Shown one piece after another: positions 1 to 12,124 of a stretch of 64,000 bases of DNA. Where the stretch lies: contig CM054178.1 of NCBI GenBank assembly GCA_028829895.1, positions 101,360,058-101,424,057 of the forward strand, written 5' to 3'. The notes below the pieces were generated by a model that saw nothing but the letters and a program-made list of their open reading frames with translations, searched no databases and was not told where the DNA came from. Position numbers and translations under genes: made by a program. Position 1 is the stretch's first letter. Each line of letters begins with the position of its first letter. The stretch is from Sinotaia quadrata. Its lineage: Eukaryota; Mollusca; Gastropoda; Architaenioglossa; Viviparidae.

Positions 1-177
1 TTTCTGCTTGTGTCTAAATTCTAAATTTAGATTACAATGTTTTATATTCACGTATGTTTATACAAATACAATTCAAATACAGTTCACATACAGTTATGGC
101 TGTCGTATATATTTTATTAAGGAATAAAATGTTATGTCGTGTTGTTTCTAAGTAACAGTTTATCCCTTGTTTTATAG

Positions 178-346
178 ATCTTGGATCCAGGGTGCCTTTG
201 CTTTGGAGGTCCTTCTGGGACTGACCTGGATATTTGGCTACTTTTTCATCAACAGTCAAACATTGCCAATAGCCTATATTTTCACAGTGCTCAACTCGCT
301 TCAAGGGCTCTTCATTTTCTGTTTCCATTGTCTCCTGAACAAGAAA
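178..346 (+). CDS. Adhesion GPCR exon: TM6, extracellular loop 3, TM7
   Basis: Length 169 nt: one base completes a split codon, then 56 codons. Acceptor AG at 176-177, donor GTAAGT at 347-352. It carries the TM6 core GLTWIFG, a short loop and the TM7 core [13 protein letters not shown]. Confidence 0.9.
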
Positions 347-1053
347 GTAAGTATAGATCTAGAACTAATGTATATAATGTTATAGTTATGTCTGTGATCA
401 TTTTCTTCTCTCTCTCTCTCTCTCGCACGCGCACACACACACACACACACACCCTTCACATCTGTTGTGCATATACAGCTTAAAGCAAAATTACCTTGCA
501 CTCTATATCTTTGTTTTAATTGTACTCAACTCACACCTTGTCTCTGAATACGTATCCAAATGCCTGCGTATGTGTATGAATGTGTGTGTACTTCAAAGAA
601 ACGGTGGGTGGATGCTGGTGCGAATGGATGAATGGAGTGATGACTGAATTGATGGTTAGAAAGAAAAAGAACACATACGACTGTAAAATTGACTTAATGT
701 CCTTTTAAATAATTGTAATTATGGTATATTACAATACATTATATGAAATATTTTTTTTTAGAGATAATGCATTATTTGCCAATGTTCTAAGACAAGGTTT
801 GGTTTTATTTTATTTTTTAAAAAAACGATTTAATTGCAGAAGAAAAATCCTATTTATTTCATAAACTCTGATCATGTATGGTTCGTGTGCACAGGCCCGT
901 AAAGAGTATCGCCGAGTGATGAAGGTGAAGAGAACTCCCAGCACCACGACTTCCGGAACCGGAACTCACACCCTGTCGCTTGGAAACAAATACAGAAAAC
1001 ACGATCACTCGCTGGATATCCACGGGCCAACCACAAGTAGCACCAATGCCTAG
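178..1053 (+). CDS. Adhesion G-protein-coupled receptor, last two coding exons (gene starts before the window)
   Basis: Two exons are visible: 178-346 and 895-1053. The first opens after a TTTATAG acceptor, completes a split codon and ends at a GTAAGT donor. The second opens after TGCACAG and ends at TAG (1051-1053). They join in phase to 108 residues. The first exon encodes TM6 and TM7, with the GLTWIFG and [11 protein letters not shown] signatures of family B2 (adhesion) receptors, then HCLLNKK. The second continues [10 protein letters not shown] and a short Ser/Thr/Gly-rich cytoplasmic tail. The KKxRKEY junction after TM7 resembles latrophilin-type receptors, but other adhesion subfamilies share it. 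Such receptors are plasma-membrane proteins with an autoproteolysed extracellular region, which lies outside this window. The tail is short for a latrophilin, so I do not assign a subfamily. Confidence 0.9.
403..453. repeat. (TC)n / (AC)n compound microsatellite in GPCR intron
   Basis: An uninterrupted CT run is followed by CGCACGCG and then an AC run, inside the 346-895 intron. Confidence 0.9.
895..1053 (+). CDS. Adhesion GPCR terminal exon: cytoplasmic tail and stop
   Basis: 52 codons plus TAG. It starts [16 protein letters not shown], a basic membrane-proximal segment, followed by a Thr/Ser/Gly-rich stretch and a C-terminus ending SSTNA. I see no PDZ-ligand consensus. Confidence 0.88.
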   Translation, partial: ARKEYRRVMKVKRTPSTTTSGTGTHTLSLGNKYRKHDHSLDIHGPTTSSTNA

Positions 1054-2658
1054 ATCCGCACTCTCAGACTACAATACATTGCAAATGACCACAAACACTT
1101 GACTCGGAACATTGAGTGGCTTGTTGTATCACAAACATCATAACTTTCAGCTATCCATCGCTGCAGGATATGCTCGCTTACTTAGTGTGAACATCCTGTC
1201 AAAGGCACCGCCATTTACATATAAACAGTTGGCACTCCTTGGACTCTTCATCCGTCCGCGAAATCAACTCACGTAGGAAGCGGATGTTGAGCAGAAGTCA
1301 GTCACACGCGCCATCACTTGAACATTTCCAGCATTCCAAAGACACTTCTTTTTCTACAAACCGAAAGTCAAGGTCACTGGCGCTCTGGTTTAACATGTAA
1401 CATTCATACATACAGTCGTGCATGTACATATACATTGTTTGAAAGCTTTGTCGGCCCTTCCGCAGTTAATGACATTGCATGTGCCACTGGATATAGATAA
1501 ACAAAATACATTTCATCTAAAGTTACTGGTGTTTTATAAATATAAGGCTGCAACTCATACAAGTGATAGTTGTGTCACTTCGCAGACTTGAGATAAATTC
1601 TCGTAACTCCAGTCTTGTTTTGCAATCTTTCATTTTTCCTTTTTTTTTTTAAATATAGATATTATTGAATATGTGTATGTTGAGGACCAACTCTCAGGAT
1701 ATTAGATCTTTTGTCAAAGTTGATCTCTACACAAGTTTACACGTGACGTCATTGTATGTGTGACATCAGTTTACCCGTGGCCTGTATACAGCATGACGTG
1801 AGCTTAAAATTCACAATCACAAGACACAGTGAAAACCGCAAAGCGTCAGTTTTCAAGCACATTCACATATCACATAACAAAGGGTCCAGAAGACACGTGC
1901 ATGCGTACGCACCACAGAGCTAAGTGGTACTCTCGATCAAACATATATTTATACCTGTATGCTAGTATGTGTATGGCTTATTGCTCTTTGTTTTCAACAG
2001 TATGTCTTTTGTCACAAAGATTCTTTCCAGAACGATGTGTTTAAACTGATGTCTTTGGTGTGATATTCTAATGTGCTCACTGAGCGAAATTTTCTGTATA
2101 TCTTTATTAATGCTCATTTCACATTCAGTTTTTCCTCCATGATTCAATGAGGTCACATTTAAACAACCTTCGGGTAAATCGCACAATGAAGTTGTTTCTT
2201 TCTCTCTCTCATGAGTTCCAGGTTTCTGAGCATTTAAAGAAAACTTTTGTCATACTTCTGAGCAAATTTTAAAGCCTTCTAGCATGATTTTATGTATTAA
2301 TGGAAAATGTTAAAGCCTTCTAGCATCATTTTATGTATTGATGGAAAATTTTCAGCAATAATTTTCACTTCGTTAAAATCTTAATGTCTTATAAGGCAGA
2401 GAATGTCATGAGCACATTTTGCTTTAATGAATTGTTTAATTGAGTTTATACACAACGGATTTACACGTGAAGATAACTATATTTAGAAAACAAGAATACT
2501 AGCATTCAAAGAATTTCGCTACGTTTTTGGTCTAAATTTTATTAAACTTCTTTTTCTTAATTGCCGGAATCAATGGTTTATTACAAATTTTTAATTATGG
2601 CGATGGTAATAAGTATACTTTTTAATAATTGTTTTAAACACATCATATTATCGTTTTC
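1054..2658 (+). other. 3' UTR and downstream flank of the adhesion GPCR gene
   Basis: No further coding exon is visible. No canonical AATAAA was noticed before the LTR-like insertion at 2664; an ATTAAA near 2542 is the best polyadenylation candidate. A direct repeat of about 40 bp (AAGCCTTCTAGCAT...) occurs twice between 2270 and 2348. Confidence 0.5.
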
Positions 2659-2663
2659 AAATG
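2659..2663. repeat. Target-site duplication AAATG, left
   Basis: AAATG lies directly before TGTCACGG and is repeated at 4424-4428 directly after CCGTGACA. Confidence 0.85.
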
Positions 2664-4423
2664 TGTCACGGCCGCCGTTGTTGTGCTGCTGGTTGTTACT
2701 GGCCCCTATCTCCTCCTCGGTGGGTAGGGGGGGGTCAGACCCAGTTGCCGCGATTTTGCCGGGATCACATCGAATGGTCAGATGTTGATGACCATTCTCA
2801 CCACGAATAATCTTGTGGGAGATAGGATAACTTTATTCCGAGTGTGGGGTAAAATGTGAAAAGCCGGCGTGTGTATGTGTGAGCAAGCGTGTGAATGTCG
2901 TGTGAGGGATGCACGAGACAAACAGACAAACAGCCGCACCAACACTCACTTTCAAAACCGAGAAAGGAAGCCCAACTCTTGAAAAAGAGTTTACAAAGAA
3001 TTTAATTTAAAAAGAAAAATGGGCTTAACTTTCACACGGTGTTCCGAGACGTCTACCCCCGACATTCATGGGATGGGGAAAATGAGAGATGAAAAAAAAT
3101 GAAAGAAATATGATGATGATGAATAAACAAAAAATAAACAATAAAATAAAATAAAGTAATCAACGGTGATGACCGTCTCCACTAAAATAAAGTAATCAAC
3201 TGATGCCAAAACCAAGTGGCACAATACTTTGGATGTAGCCCAATACAAAACACACTAGCGGTTATGACCGCAAAAATGTTCTAACTCTTAAGAAGAATAA
3301 ATGCTCTTACTAATAATAATGTCAACAATTGTTTGTAAAAAATTGTTCAGTAATAATAATGTTTGTTATAACTATCCTACCTAAGTAATGCACATCTAAG
3401 AAAAGTTTTCCTACTTACTAGTTTGAAATAAGGTTGAATTGTCAACGCACTGGCGAACACAAAGTTACAGTCACTGACATCTAGGAACAAACACACTTGG
3501 ACGACGAAAACGCGGCAATATTTGTCCCAATATTTGTCCCACGTTGTCTAATGCTGAGACACTCGGTTCTCTGCTGAGGAACCCGGTTGGCGACGGTTCC
3601 AAAACGTGAGTGGCATAGAATATCCTTATCTCGACACAATCCTGAATCCCCAGCAGTACCTGTCTATGGTCACTGGTGGACAGCTATTGTTCAAGGTTTG
3701 GACCCACGTAGAGTAATAAGGACAAGCTTTTTAGGCTGCCACAATGAACTGAGTGTGACAAAACACAGTCTAGTCTTTCCTCCCCGGTCATGACAAGATG
3801 GAAAGATTGTCCAGACTCAGTGAGGCACCAGTCAGGGCCCATTACACCTCTCTGTAGTCCAGGCGATGCACACTGGTTTAAAATTGGTTGGTCATGTAGG
3901 GGGCGCTTCCGGCTTCCACCGCTTTCGCGCTTGGGGAGGGGGAGTGGGGGGGGGAGGGATTCGTCTGTCATCCTCGTCGTCGTTTAAAATAGTTCTCCTC
4001 GATCCTTTTATACATAAACAGTTCTCACAAGCAAGACTCGTACGTGTATTCCTACGCTACAGACGCTAAGAAGGTGCATTATTCTAAGAGGTGCAAAACT
4101 CTAAAATATAATCCCTAATAAAATTTATAATAAGAAATATTAGTAAAAACTAAACACATTTTCCATATATTGTAACTAATAATTTATCAAAATGTTAAAA
4201 ATATAAACTTAGCCAACTTGCTGGCAGTGTATCTAAACAAAACAAACAAACGCCCTGACATTAATTGGAAAACGAACTGCTTTCAGTACCTCTAATTGAC
4301 CTCTCACCCTGTTCGCAGCAGATGAACCCGAGAACGTCCCCGTTGGGTCGCGCATGGGGCAAGTGGAGACAATCACGGGAGAAAAATAAATTTTCTGATT
4401 ACCCCCTCCTTTTTTCCGTGACA
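2664..4423 (+). mobile_element. Solo-LTR-like insertion, family 1 copy A (1760 bp, TSD AAATG)
   Basis: The element starts TGTCACGG and ends CCGTGACA, an 8-bp perfect terminal inverted repeat with LTR-style TG...CA ends. It is flanked on both sides by AAATG (2659-2663 and 4424-4428), a perfect 5-bp target duplication. The first 940 bp match 11052-12035 in the same orientation, and both ends match 55901-57265 in inverse orientation. No open frame resembles gag or pol. Size, ends and duplication fit a solo LTR left by recombination. A non-autonomous DNA element is the alternative. Confidence 0.85.
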
Positions 4424-4428
4424 AAATG
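4424..4428. repeat. Target-site duplication AAATG, right
   Basis: Partner of the AAATG at 2659-2663. Confidence 0.85.
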
Positions 4429-6400
4429 GAAGTTAATGCACTTTGAAAGTTAGATATCGTAGTGTCACATTATTGGTGATATTTTCAACTAAAATAATGA
4501 TTAATCATATAAAATATGTAATAATGAGAAATAATTATATTGTCTTACGAATTTTTTATCAAATGTAATAATTAACAAAATATTTAATGACTATTCGTTT
4601 TACCAATTAAGATTTTTCATAAACAACATTCCAATAGTCATTTAGAGAAAGAATAAAAGAAATCTGCCATAAAGTTCACAAAATGTTCAAAACAAGACTG
4701 ATTTATTTTTTTTTACTTTTCTCCAGTTGTAAAGAAATCCCACGCACTGCACACAGCGTTTCAGTACCGTTGTTCATGATTTATACCTTAATTGATTATT
4801 ATATTAAAATTATTATGAAATGCGAGCAATTCGTTGTAAGATTATAACGTGAGCAATGAAAACCGGAAGTTGATCACAAAAATCTATGTATACTCTATAT
4901 TTCACGATCCCGGAAATGAAGTGCATGCACTAATCTAACCTATTATTCGGGGACATAATTCTTGTATAAATACTGATTTGCGTCGCGACAAGCTAGCTTT
5001 AGAGATTTGAAATAAACACTTGCGAGCATAAAAGTAGTCCGCGGCCATGAGCAGTCTCCAATAAATCACTACTTTTATTTTAAAGTTGTACATGTGTGTG
5101 TTTGCGGTATTACGCTTGTGTGGGATTACCTTTCAGGTTAGCCTACCTGTTTGTCATAAGCATTATTCCCTTCATTGAACTTGTTTCTTGCAAAACCTGC
5201 TCAAAAGTTCTCGCTTATGCTGAAATTATTGTTGGTAAGTTTGATGAGTTTTGTTTTGTTTCATTATTTGTTTGTATGTTGTTGTTTCCTTTCCTTTTAT
5301 TTTATTTTTCTTAAAGTTAACCACACTATTGAATTAAAAAAAAATCTAAACCTGGGGTGGGTCCATTGTCCACCCATCCTCCACTTCTTTGCTGGCAGTA
5401 TTTGCTTACAATCTAACTTTGTGAAATTGTCCTTTAAAAAAAGACAGGTAAATAAAACATATCTTATGTTAGAGCGAGGCGGATTAACAGCTATCAAAAG
5501 TATACGTTGCCATGCTGTGGCAAAGTGTATTAGTTAATTACATTTTGTTGTTCTTTTTAAAGAAATAGAAATTAAAATCTGAATATTATAAAATGAGTAG
5601 TATGTAACTTTGTTCTGGTATTAACAGATGAATTCAAGAAAGAAAATGGCAGCAAATTTATTTCGCCATGTAATTTTCAAAATGTAACTCTTGACATGGG
5701 TTCCAGAGAAGAGGATAACAGAATTTTAATAAAGTAAATTAACCATTTACAGCATAATTGCGCAAGACTCGAATAAATGGCGATTTTGAAAGATATTTTA
5801 TGTGTTAATTGTTATAATTAGTTTTATTTCTTCTAATGTGTTAAAGAAAAATTGTTGCTTTTTGTTTTAGATTTATTTTCTAAACTTTTCTCACGTAAGT
5901 AGGCTGATTATGCATATGTATGTTTACCTTTAACAATAATGGGAGTAAATGTTTTTATCATTATCAAGCCATATGCTCCACAGATCCCATTCTCATTTGC
6001 TTCCAGAAATTAAGCTTATTATAAATATCAGTTATTTTCCTTGTATTATTTTTGTCTTTCGCTTGCTAATGATCACCAGTCAGACTTAATTAAGTATATT
6101 TTTATGCGATGGGAGCCTTCCCCATTCTAAAAACAATTTTCATATATGACTTTTTAAATTTTACTTGTGCTTGTTGTGCTTTTTCCAGAAACCTGTATTT
6201 TAAACTAGTAATTGTTTAGTTATTTACTTCTTGTTAACTTAGCCTGTTTGTAGTGTCCGTTGTTTTACATACATCTCTGATCCTTAAAAGGGGAGATTAG
6301 ATTTGTACACTGTAATGTCCAGCCGATGACGTCACGTGACAAGTGCATGTATGCTCAAGTCACGACATCGATTGGAAAACGTACACTCAGTACAGGGGGT
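4429..6400. other. AT-rich intergenic sequence, no gene seen
   Basis: I find no exon-like segment with splice sites and no recognisable protein in either strand. Open frames near 5096-5537 are low-complexity and frame-accidental. Confidence 0.5.
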
Positions 6401-6403
6401 CTA

Positions 6404-6418
6404 GGGGGGGGGGGGGGG
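6404..6418. repeat. Poly-G run (15 G)
   Basis: Fifteen consecutive G bases at the left edge of the minisatellite cluster. Confidence 0.9.
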
Positions 6419-6504
6419 TCTGAGTCTCTTCCTGTCTCCCGTCTTTCACTATTAAATTTCCTACATTTATTCTTAGTCTTCCGTATTCTGACATTATTTT
6501 GTCT

Positions 6505-6825
6505 GTTTCCTACAGTCATTACTAGTCCTACGTCTTCTTTATTATTACATTTGTGTTTCCTACAGTCATTATTAAATATTAGTCCTACGTCTTTATTATT
6601 ACATTTGTGTTTCCTACAGTCATTACTAGTTCTATGTCTTCTTTATTATTACATTTGTGTTTCCTTCAGTCATTATTAGTCCTACGTCTTTATTATTACA
6701 TTTGTGTTTCCTACAGTCATTACTAGTTCTACATCTTCTTTATTATTACATTTGTGTTTCCTACAGTCATTACTAGTTCTACGTCTTCTTTATTATTACA
6801 TTTGTGTTTCCTACAGTCATTGCTA
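6505..6825. repeat. Minisatellite, about 50-bp unit, 7 units
   Basis: TTTCCTACAGTCATTA recurs seven times, each followed by a variant of TAGTCCTACGTC, a CTTTATTATTACA segment and TTTGTG. Confidence 0.9.
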
Positions 6826-7084
6826 GAAAGTGTACAACTGAACCTTGCAATTTATTAACATCTCGGTGCATATGCGTTTGTATTATTATTATTACATATA
6901 TATACCTTATAGTGAGTGGAAACGGTAATTATCTCTTTTAACAAATGAACAATAAAAAATATTCGTTTCCAAATTGTCTTTTGTGCAGTGGTTTATTTTT
7001 TGTGAAGCAGCGAAGCATGTCTTCTAGTAACAAACATTTTTAAATGAAAACAACAATCATGGACTGATTACTCGGAACTCACTT

Positions 7085-7322
7085 CGGGGATGAGCTTGGG
7101 TGGAGAAGATAGGGGAAGAGATTAGGTGGAGAAGATGTGGGGGGGAGGAAGAGATTGGGTAGAGAAGACAGGGGGAGAGATTGGGTGGAGAAGTTGTGGG
7201 TGGGGGAGAGATTGGGTAGAGAAGACGGGGAGAGATTGGGTGGAGAAGATGGGGGGGGGGGAGAGATTGGGTAGAGAAGACAGGGGGAGAGACTGGGTAG
7301 TGAATATAAGGAAATTCTTGGG
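7085..7322. repeat. G-rich minisatellite, about 30-35-bp unit
   Basis: Variants of GAGATTGGGTAGAGAAGACA plus a G run repeat about seven to eight times. The minus strand is Pro/Ser-rich and open in two frames, a by-product of the repeat. Confidence 0.88.
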
Positions 7323-8440
7323 TGGAGAAGATAAAAGTGATTAAGACACGAATGTATTTCAGCTTCAATAAAGCGGTAATAAATAAGATTGCTACTTGAC
7401 CACGATACTAAACTTGCAATATTTTGTGGGTTCTGTGACACATCTCTGGGCACCCTTCACTCGATATGATTATTATTTATTAACTAATAACACATAACTA
7501 ATTACAAGTGATCGAGAATCTTAATTTATAGCTATTAATAATTCTCCCACAAGACCAACATGTCTCTCATTTGGCGGATTATAAGGGTGTCGTAAAACTC
7601 TATTCTTTACACAATAATAAGATAGACGCAAAACGTTCTACAAGGGAAACTTCTTACTAAAGGAGTAATAAAAATTCGTCTTTTATTTATATTTAACGAG
7701 CTCTCATCCACCCACTATTATTCCAACATAAGGTTTTAATATATGTGCAAGAAGGTTAATAAATTTAACAATAAATTTATTAAATCAACAAACGAATATA
7801 ATCAAAGGAGAATTGACATTTACATCACTTCACAACATTGTCTGATTAAACATTAGAAATTCACTCAGTTTATCCTAGCATAGACATCAGCAGTCAAATT
7901 AACATATATACATAATCAAGTTCATACATATGGTTTCATCTAGAAATGAGCGTGGAGTTTTAGAGATAATTATAGTCAATTTACATAAACTTTTCAATGA
8001 TGGTAGCTGTCATCAGCACATGTTCACAATCACACAGTTTGCAACAAGTTACTTTCTTTTTTATTCGATGACAGTCCAATGGTACCCCTTCTAGGCACGT
8101 TACTCAACTGTTCCAGAATCTTCGATGTGCTCACACCGTGGCAAATCGTCCAGAACTTCACATGCGCTATCAAAGCACATCATGAGGAGTGTTCCAGAAT
8201 TTGTGTGTGCACTACTCAAATGAAGACAATGTGTATCAAATGCTTGTTATCAACACTATAATATATACCACAAGACAGCAATCGAGATAAATGAACAAAC
8301 TAACATAACTGTCTTTTCTGTAAAATTGCATAATTTTGCTCGTTAAACTAATTCTCATAATTATGCTAATACAAATTACTTTGATATTTCTACGTATTGT
8401 GCATACTCAGCATGTTCGCCAATCGACAATGTAATGTATT
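7323..8440. other. Intergenic sequence between minisatellites, nothing recognised
   Basis: AT-rich, with no splice-bounded coding segment and no recognisable RNA gene. Confidence 0.45.
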
Positions 8441-8442
8441 CT

Positions 8443-8601
8443 GTGTGTTTACAGTCCAATATGCTGCAGTCAGTGAACCCAGTGTGTTTACAGTCCAATA
8501 TGCTGCAGTCAGTGAACCCAGTGTGTTTACAGTCCAATATGCTGCAGTCAGTGAACCCAGTGTGTTTACAGTCCAATATGCTGCATTCAGTGTACCCAGT
8601 G
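8443..8601. repeat. Minisatellite, 39-bp unit, 4 units
   Basis: The unit runs from GTGTGTTTACAGTCCAATA to GTCAGTGAACCCA. The first three units are nearly identical; the fourth diverges. Because 39 is a multiple of three, both strands stay open and give 13-residue peptide repeats (KHTGFTDCSILDC on the minus strand). Confidence 0.93.
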
Positions 8602-8639
8602 TGTTCGCTTTTTACCATGCTTTGTGTACTGTATTCAAT

Positions 8640-8870
8640 GTGCCCACATTTTACGTGTCCACGTACTTTCTATGTTGAATGTCTAAGGAGTTGGTGTGTC
8701 CAGAGTCAAAGTATCCTGTGTTCAGTTAACTGCCCAGTGTACTATGTTGAGTATCTAAGGGGTTGGTGTGTACAGAGTCAGGGTATCCTGTGCTCAAAGT
8801 ATAAATTGTGTCCAGTATACTTTCTATGTTGAATGTCTAAGGAGGTGGTGTGTCCAGTATAGTCAATTAT
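8640..8870. repeat. Imperfect tandem repeat, about 75-bp unit, 3 units
   Basis: TATGTTGAATGTCTAAGGAG and its variants recur at about 8670, 8745 and 8825, each followed by TTGGTGTGT- or GGTGTGTCCAG-type sequence. Confidence 0.75.
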
Positions 8871-9124
8871 ATCCGAGGTGCGGCAATGTATGCATTGTAT
8901 CCAGTGGGATCTTTGTGTTCACTTCCCTTACATCTTTACAGTATGTTTAATGAATTAAATATGTTCTGGGTGTTTAGTCTGCTCGGTGTTGGGGTAAGTC
9001 TGGTGTTTCCAGTATTCAATACGCATAGTTAACTGAATACATTCAGAGAATAGAGTTCATTGTTTTCAACGTGCATATGAAGCCGACATTGGGATGGTAC
9101 ATATTATATATATATACAAAGTAG

Positions 9125-10235
9125 CGTATGTTTCAAGTTATCTCTACAGGTAGTATTGGTAGTGTGTCATGTTATATCTACATAGCAGTATTGGTAGTGT
9201 TCCATGTTATATCTGCATGGTAGAATTGGTAATGATTCATGTTATTTCTACATGGTATAATTGGTATTGTTTCATATCATCTATACATTGAAGTATTGGT
9301 AATGTTTCATATTGTCTCTATGTGGTAGAACTGGTAATGTTTCATGCTTTCAGTATTGGTAATGTTTTATGTATCTCTGCATGGCAGTAGTGGTAGGGTG
9401 TCATTTGTTATCTCATGTTAGTATTGGTAATGTGTCATGTTATCTCTATATGGTAGTAGTGGTAGTGTTTCATGTTATCTTTACATGGTAGTATTGGTAA
9501 TGTTTTATGTCATCTCTACATGGTAGTGGTGGTAGTGTTATTATCTCTACATGGTAGTAGTGTTTTGTGTTACCTATACATGGTAGTATTGGTAATGTTT
9601 ATGTATCTCTACATGGCAGTATTGGTAGTGTTATCTCTACAAGGTAGTAGTGGTAGTGTTTTATATTATCTATACATGGTAGTATTGGTAATGTTTTATG
9701 TTATCAATGCATGGTAGTATAGGTAATGCTTTCTGTTGTCTCTACATGGTAGAATTGGTAAAGTTTCATGTTATCTCTACATGGTAGAATTGGTAATGGT
9801 TCTTGCTTTTAGTATTAGTATTGCTTCATGTTGTCTCTGCATGGTAGAATTGGTAATGTTTAATGTTATCTGCACATAGTAGTATTGATAGTGTATCATG
9901 TTATCTCTACGAGTAGTATTAGTAGTGTTTCATGTTATATCTACATCTACATGGATAATGTTTAATGTTATCTGTACATGGTAGTATTGGTAATGTTGAA
10001 ATGTTACCTCTGCATGGTAGCATTGGTAGTTTGTTATGTTATCTCAACATGGTAGTATTGGTAATATGTCATGTTATCTATACATGATAGTATTGGTTGT
10101 GTCATGTTACTATACACAGTAGTAGTGTGTCATGTTTTCTATACATGGTAGTATTGGTACTGTTCCAAGCTATCTCTACATGGTAGTATTAATAGTGTTC
10201 CATGTTATTTCTACATAGAATATTGATAATGCGCC
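9125..10235. repeat. Long minisatellite, about 37-39-bp unit, roughly 25-30 units
   Basis: The core TGGTAGTATTGGTAATG followed by TTTCATGTTATCTCTACA repeats with many substitutions and short indels over 1.1 kb. The copy number is estimated by eye. Confidence 0.9.
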
Positions 10236-10839
10236 AATAAATCTCTCTACATCGAAAGTTGAGGACGGAGAGAATAATCGAGAGAGAGAAAGAAAGAGAT
10301 AAAACACTGACTCTGTACCAAGAAATGGGTCACGTGACTGAAGGAAACGTCCACAGACGTCATCCAGAATGTTAGGATTTACTGCAAACAATAGAAACAT
10401 TCGCCCACAGGCAAATTTATCAATAACACTATTTATGAGCTAACCGTTAAGAAGGAGCGAGTTTCCTAGACAAGCCGGATTTGAAAACTCGTGGGAAATT
10501 AGTGTAAAACAATGCACTGCGGTGCAGTTAAGTTCCCTCATACTCTAATGATATGAGAAGAGACAGAAAGTATGAAATGTGGCGAATACAAAAGCTACTG
10601 ATTGAATAAATACAATATTGGTAATGTTTATATCTGCGTATGATGAACAAATACAATAATATATTTTAATGTTTATAATTATCTGCGTATGAAATACAAT
10701 TGTATTTATATATATCTGTGGATGCTGAATGAATATAATAAGTTCTTGCATTTAATAATAATAATTTTATTCACAATAATTCATATGTGCTTTTAATTCT
10801 ACAACAGTAAAATAAAAGCGTTTAGGTTGTATAATGGGG

Positions 10840-11046
10840 CATTGAGTTTACTATGAGCTAAGCAGTTAAGTTTACTTAGAGCTACAAAGATAGTTTACTG
10901 TGAGCTACAAATAGCAAATTTACTTTGAACTACAAAGATCAGTTTACTGAGAGCTACAAGATAAATTTACCATTCGCTAGAAATATCAGTTTACTGTGAG
11001 CTGTACAAATCAGCTTACTGTGAGCTATAAATATCAGTTTACTTTG
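10840..11046. repeat. Minisatellite, about 32-bp unit, 6 units
   Basis: The TTTACTGTGAGCTACAAAT type unit recurs. The array ends at the left target-site position of the LTR-like copy at 11052. Confidence 0.85.
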
Positions 11047-11051
11047 AACTG

Positions 11052-12035
11052 TGTCGCGGCCACCGTTGCTGTACTTGCTGGTTGTTACTGGCCCCTCCCT
11101 CCTCCTCAGTGGGGGGTGGGTGGGTGTCAGACCCAGTTGCCGCGATTTGCCGGGATCACATCGAATGGTCAGGTGTTGATAACCATTCTCACACTCAGAC
11201 ACCACGAATAATCTTGTAGGGGGTAGGATAACTTTATTCCGAGATGTGGGGTAAAATGTGAAAAGCCGGCATGTGTGTGTGTGTGTGAGCAGGCGTGTGA
11301 ATGTCGTTTGAGGGATGCACGGGACGAACAGACAAACAACCGCACCAACATACACTTTCAAAACAGAGAAAGGAAACCCAACTCTTGAAAAATAGTTTAC
11401 AAAGAATTTAATTTTTAAAAAAAGAAAAAAAACGGCTTAACTTTTACACGGTGTTAGTCATTCATTCCGAAACGTCCATACCCGACATTCATGGGGTGGG
11501 GAAAAGAGCGATGAAAAAATGAAAGAAATATATATGATGAATAAACTAAAATAAACAATAAAATAAAATAAAGTAATCAACGGTGATGACCGCCTCCACT
11601 ACTGCCAAAACCAAATGGCACAATACTTTGGGCGTAACCCCAATACAAAACACAACTAGCGGTAATGACCGCAAAAAAAAAAAATAACCTTAAGAAGAAT
11701 AAATGTTCTTATTAATAATAATTATTTATTAAATGTTTGTAAAAATAGTTCAATGCTGATAATGTTTATATTATATCTATCCTACCTAAGTAATGCACCT
11801 CTAAGAAAAGTTTTCCTACTTATTAGTTTGAAATAAACGTTGAATTGTCGACGCACTAGCGAACATAAAGTTACAGTCACTGACATCTACGAACACACTT
11901 GATGACGAAAACACGGCAATACTTGTCCCACGTTGCCTAATGCTGGGACACTCAGTTCTATGCTGAAGAACCCAGGCGGCTGTCCTCGACGACAGTACAA
12001 ATTGTAGCTCACAGACACCTGTCTTCTGCGACGGT
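11052..12035 (+). mobile_element. LTR-like family 1 copy B, left part only
   Basis: It starts TGTCGCGG and is co-linear with 2664-3602, including the AAAGCCGG, CGCACCAAC and TTCATGGG landmarks. Relative to copy A it keeps about 50 bp near 11973-12022 that A lacks. Homology stops near 12035 and the 3' half and right target duplication (AACTG expected) were not found. It is truncated, or interrupted by the material that follows. Confidence 0.8.
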
Positions 12036-12124
12036 TCCAAAATCCAAAATCTATCATGTTGCTTATGTCCATCCGTTGTTTTGTTTTGGTTGCTGTCACT
12101 GCAGAAAACCCCGCTTCACACACA

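Noticed and set aside
7057..7453. Pro/Ser-rich minus-strand open frames
   Set aside because: They are translations of the G-rich minisatellite without start context or splice sites.
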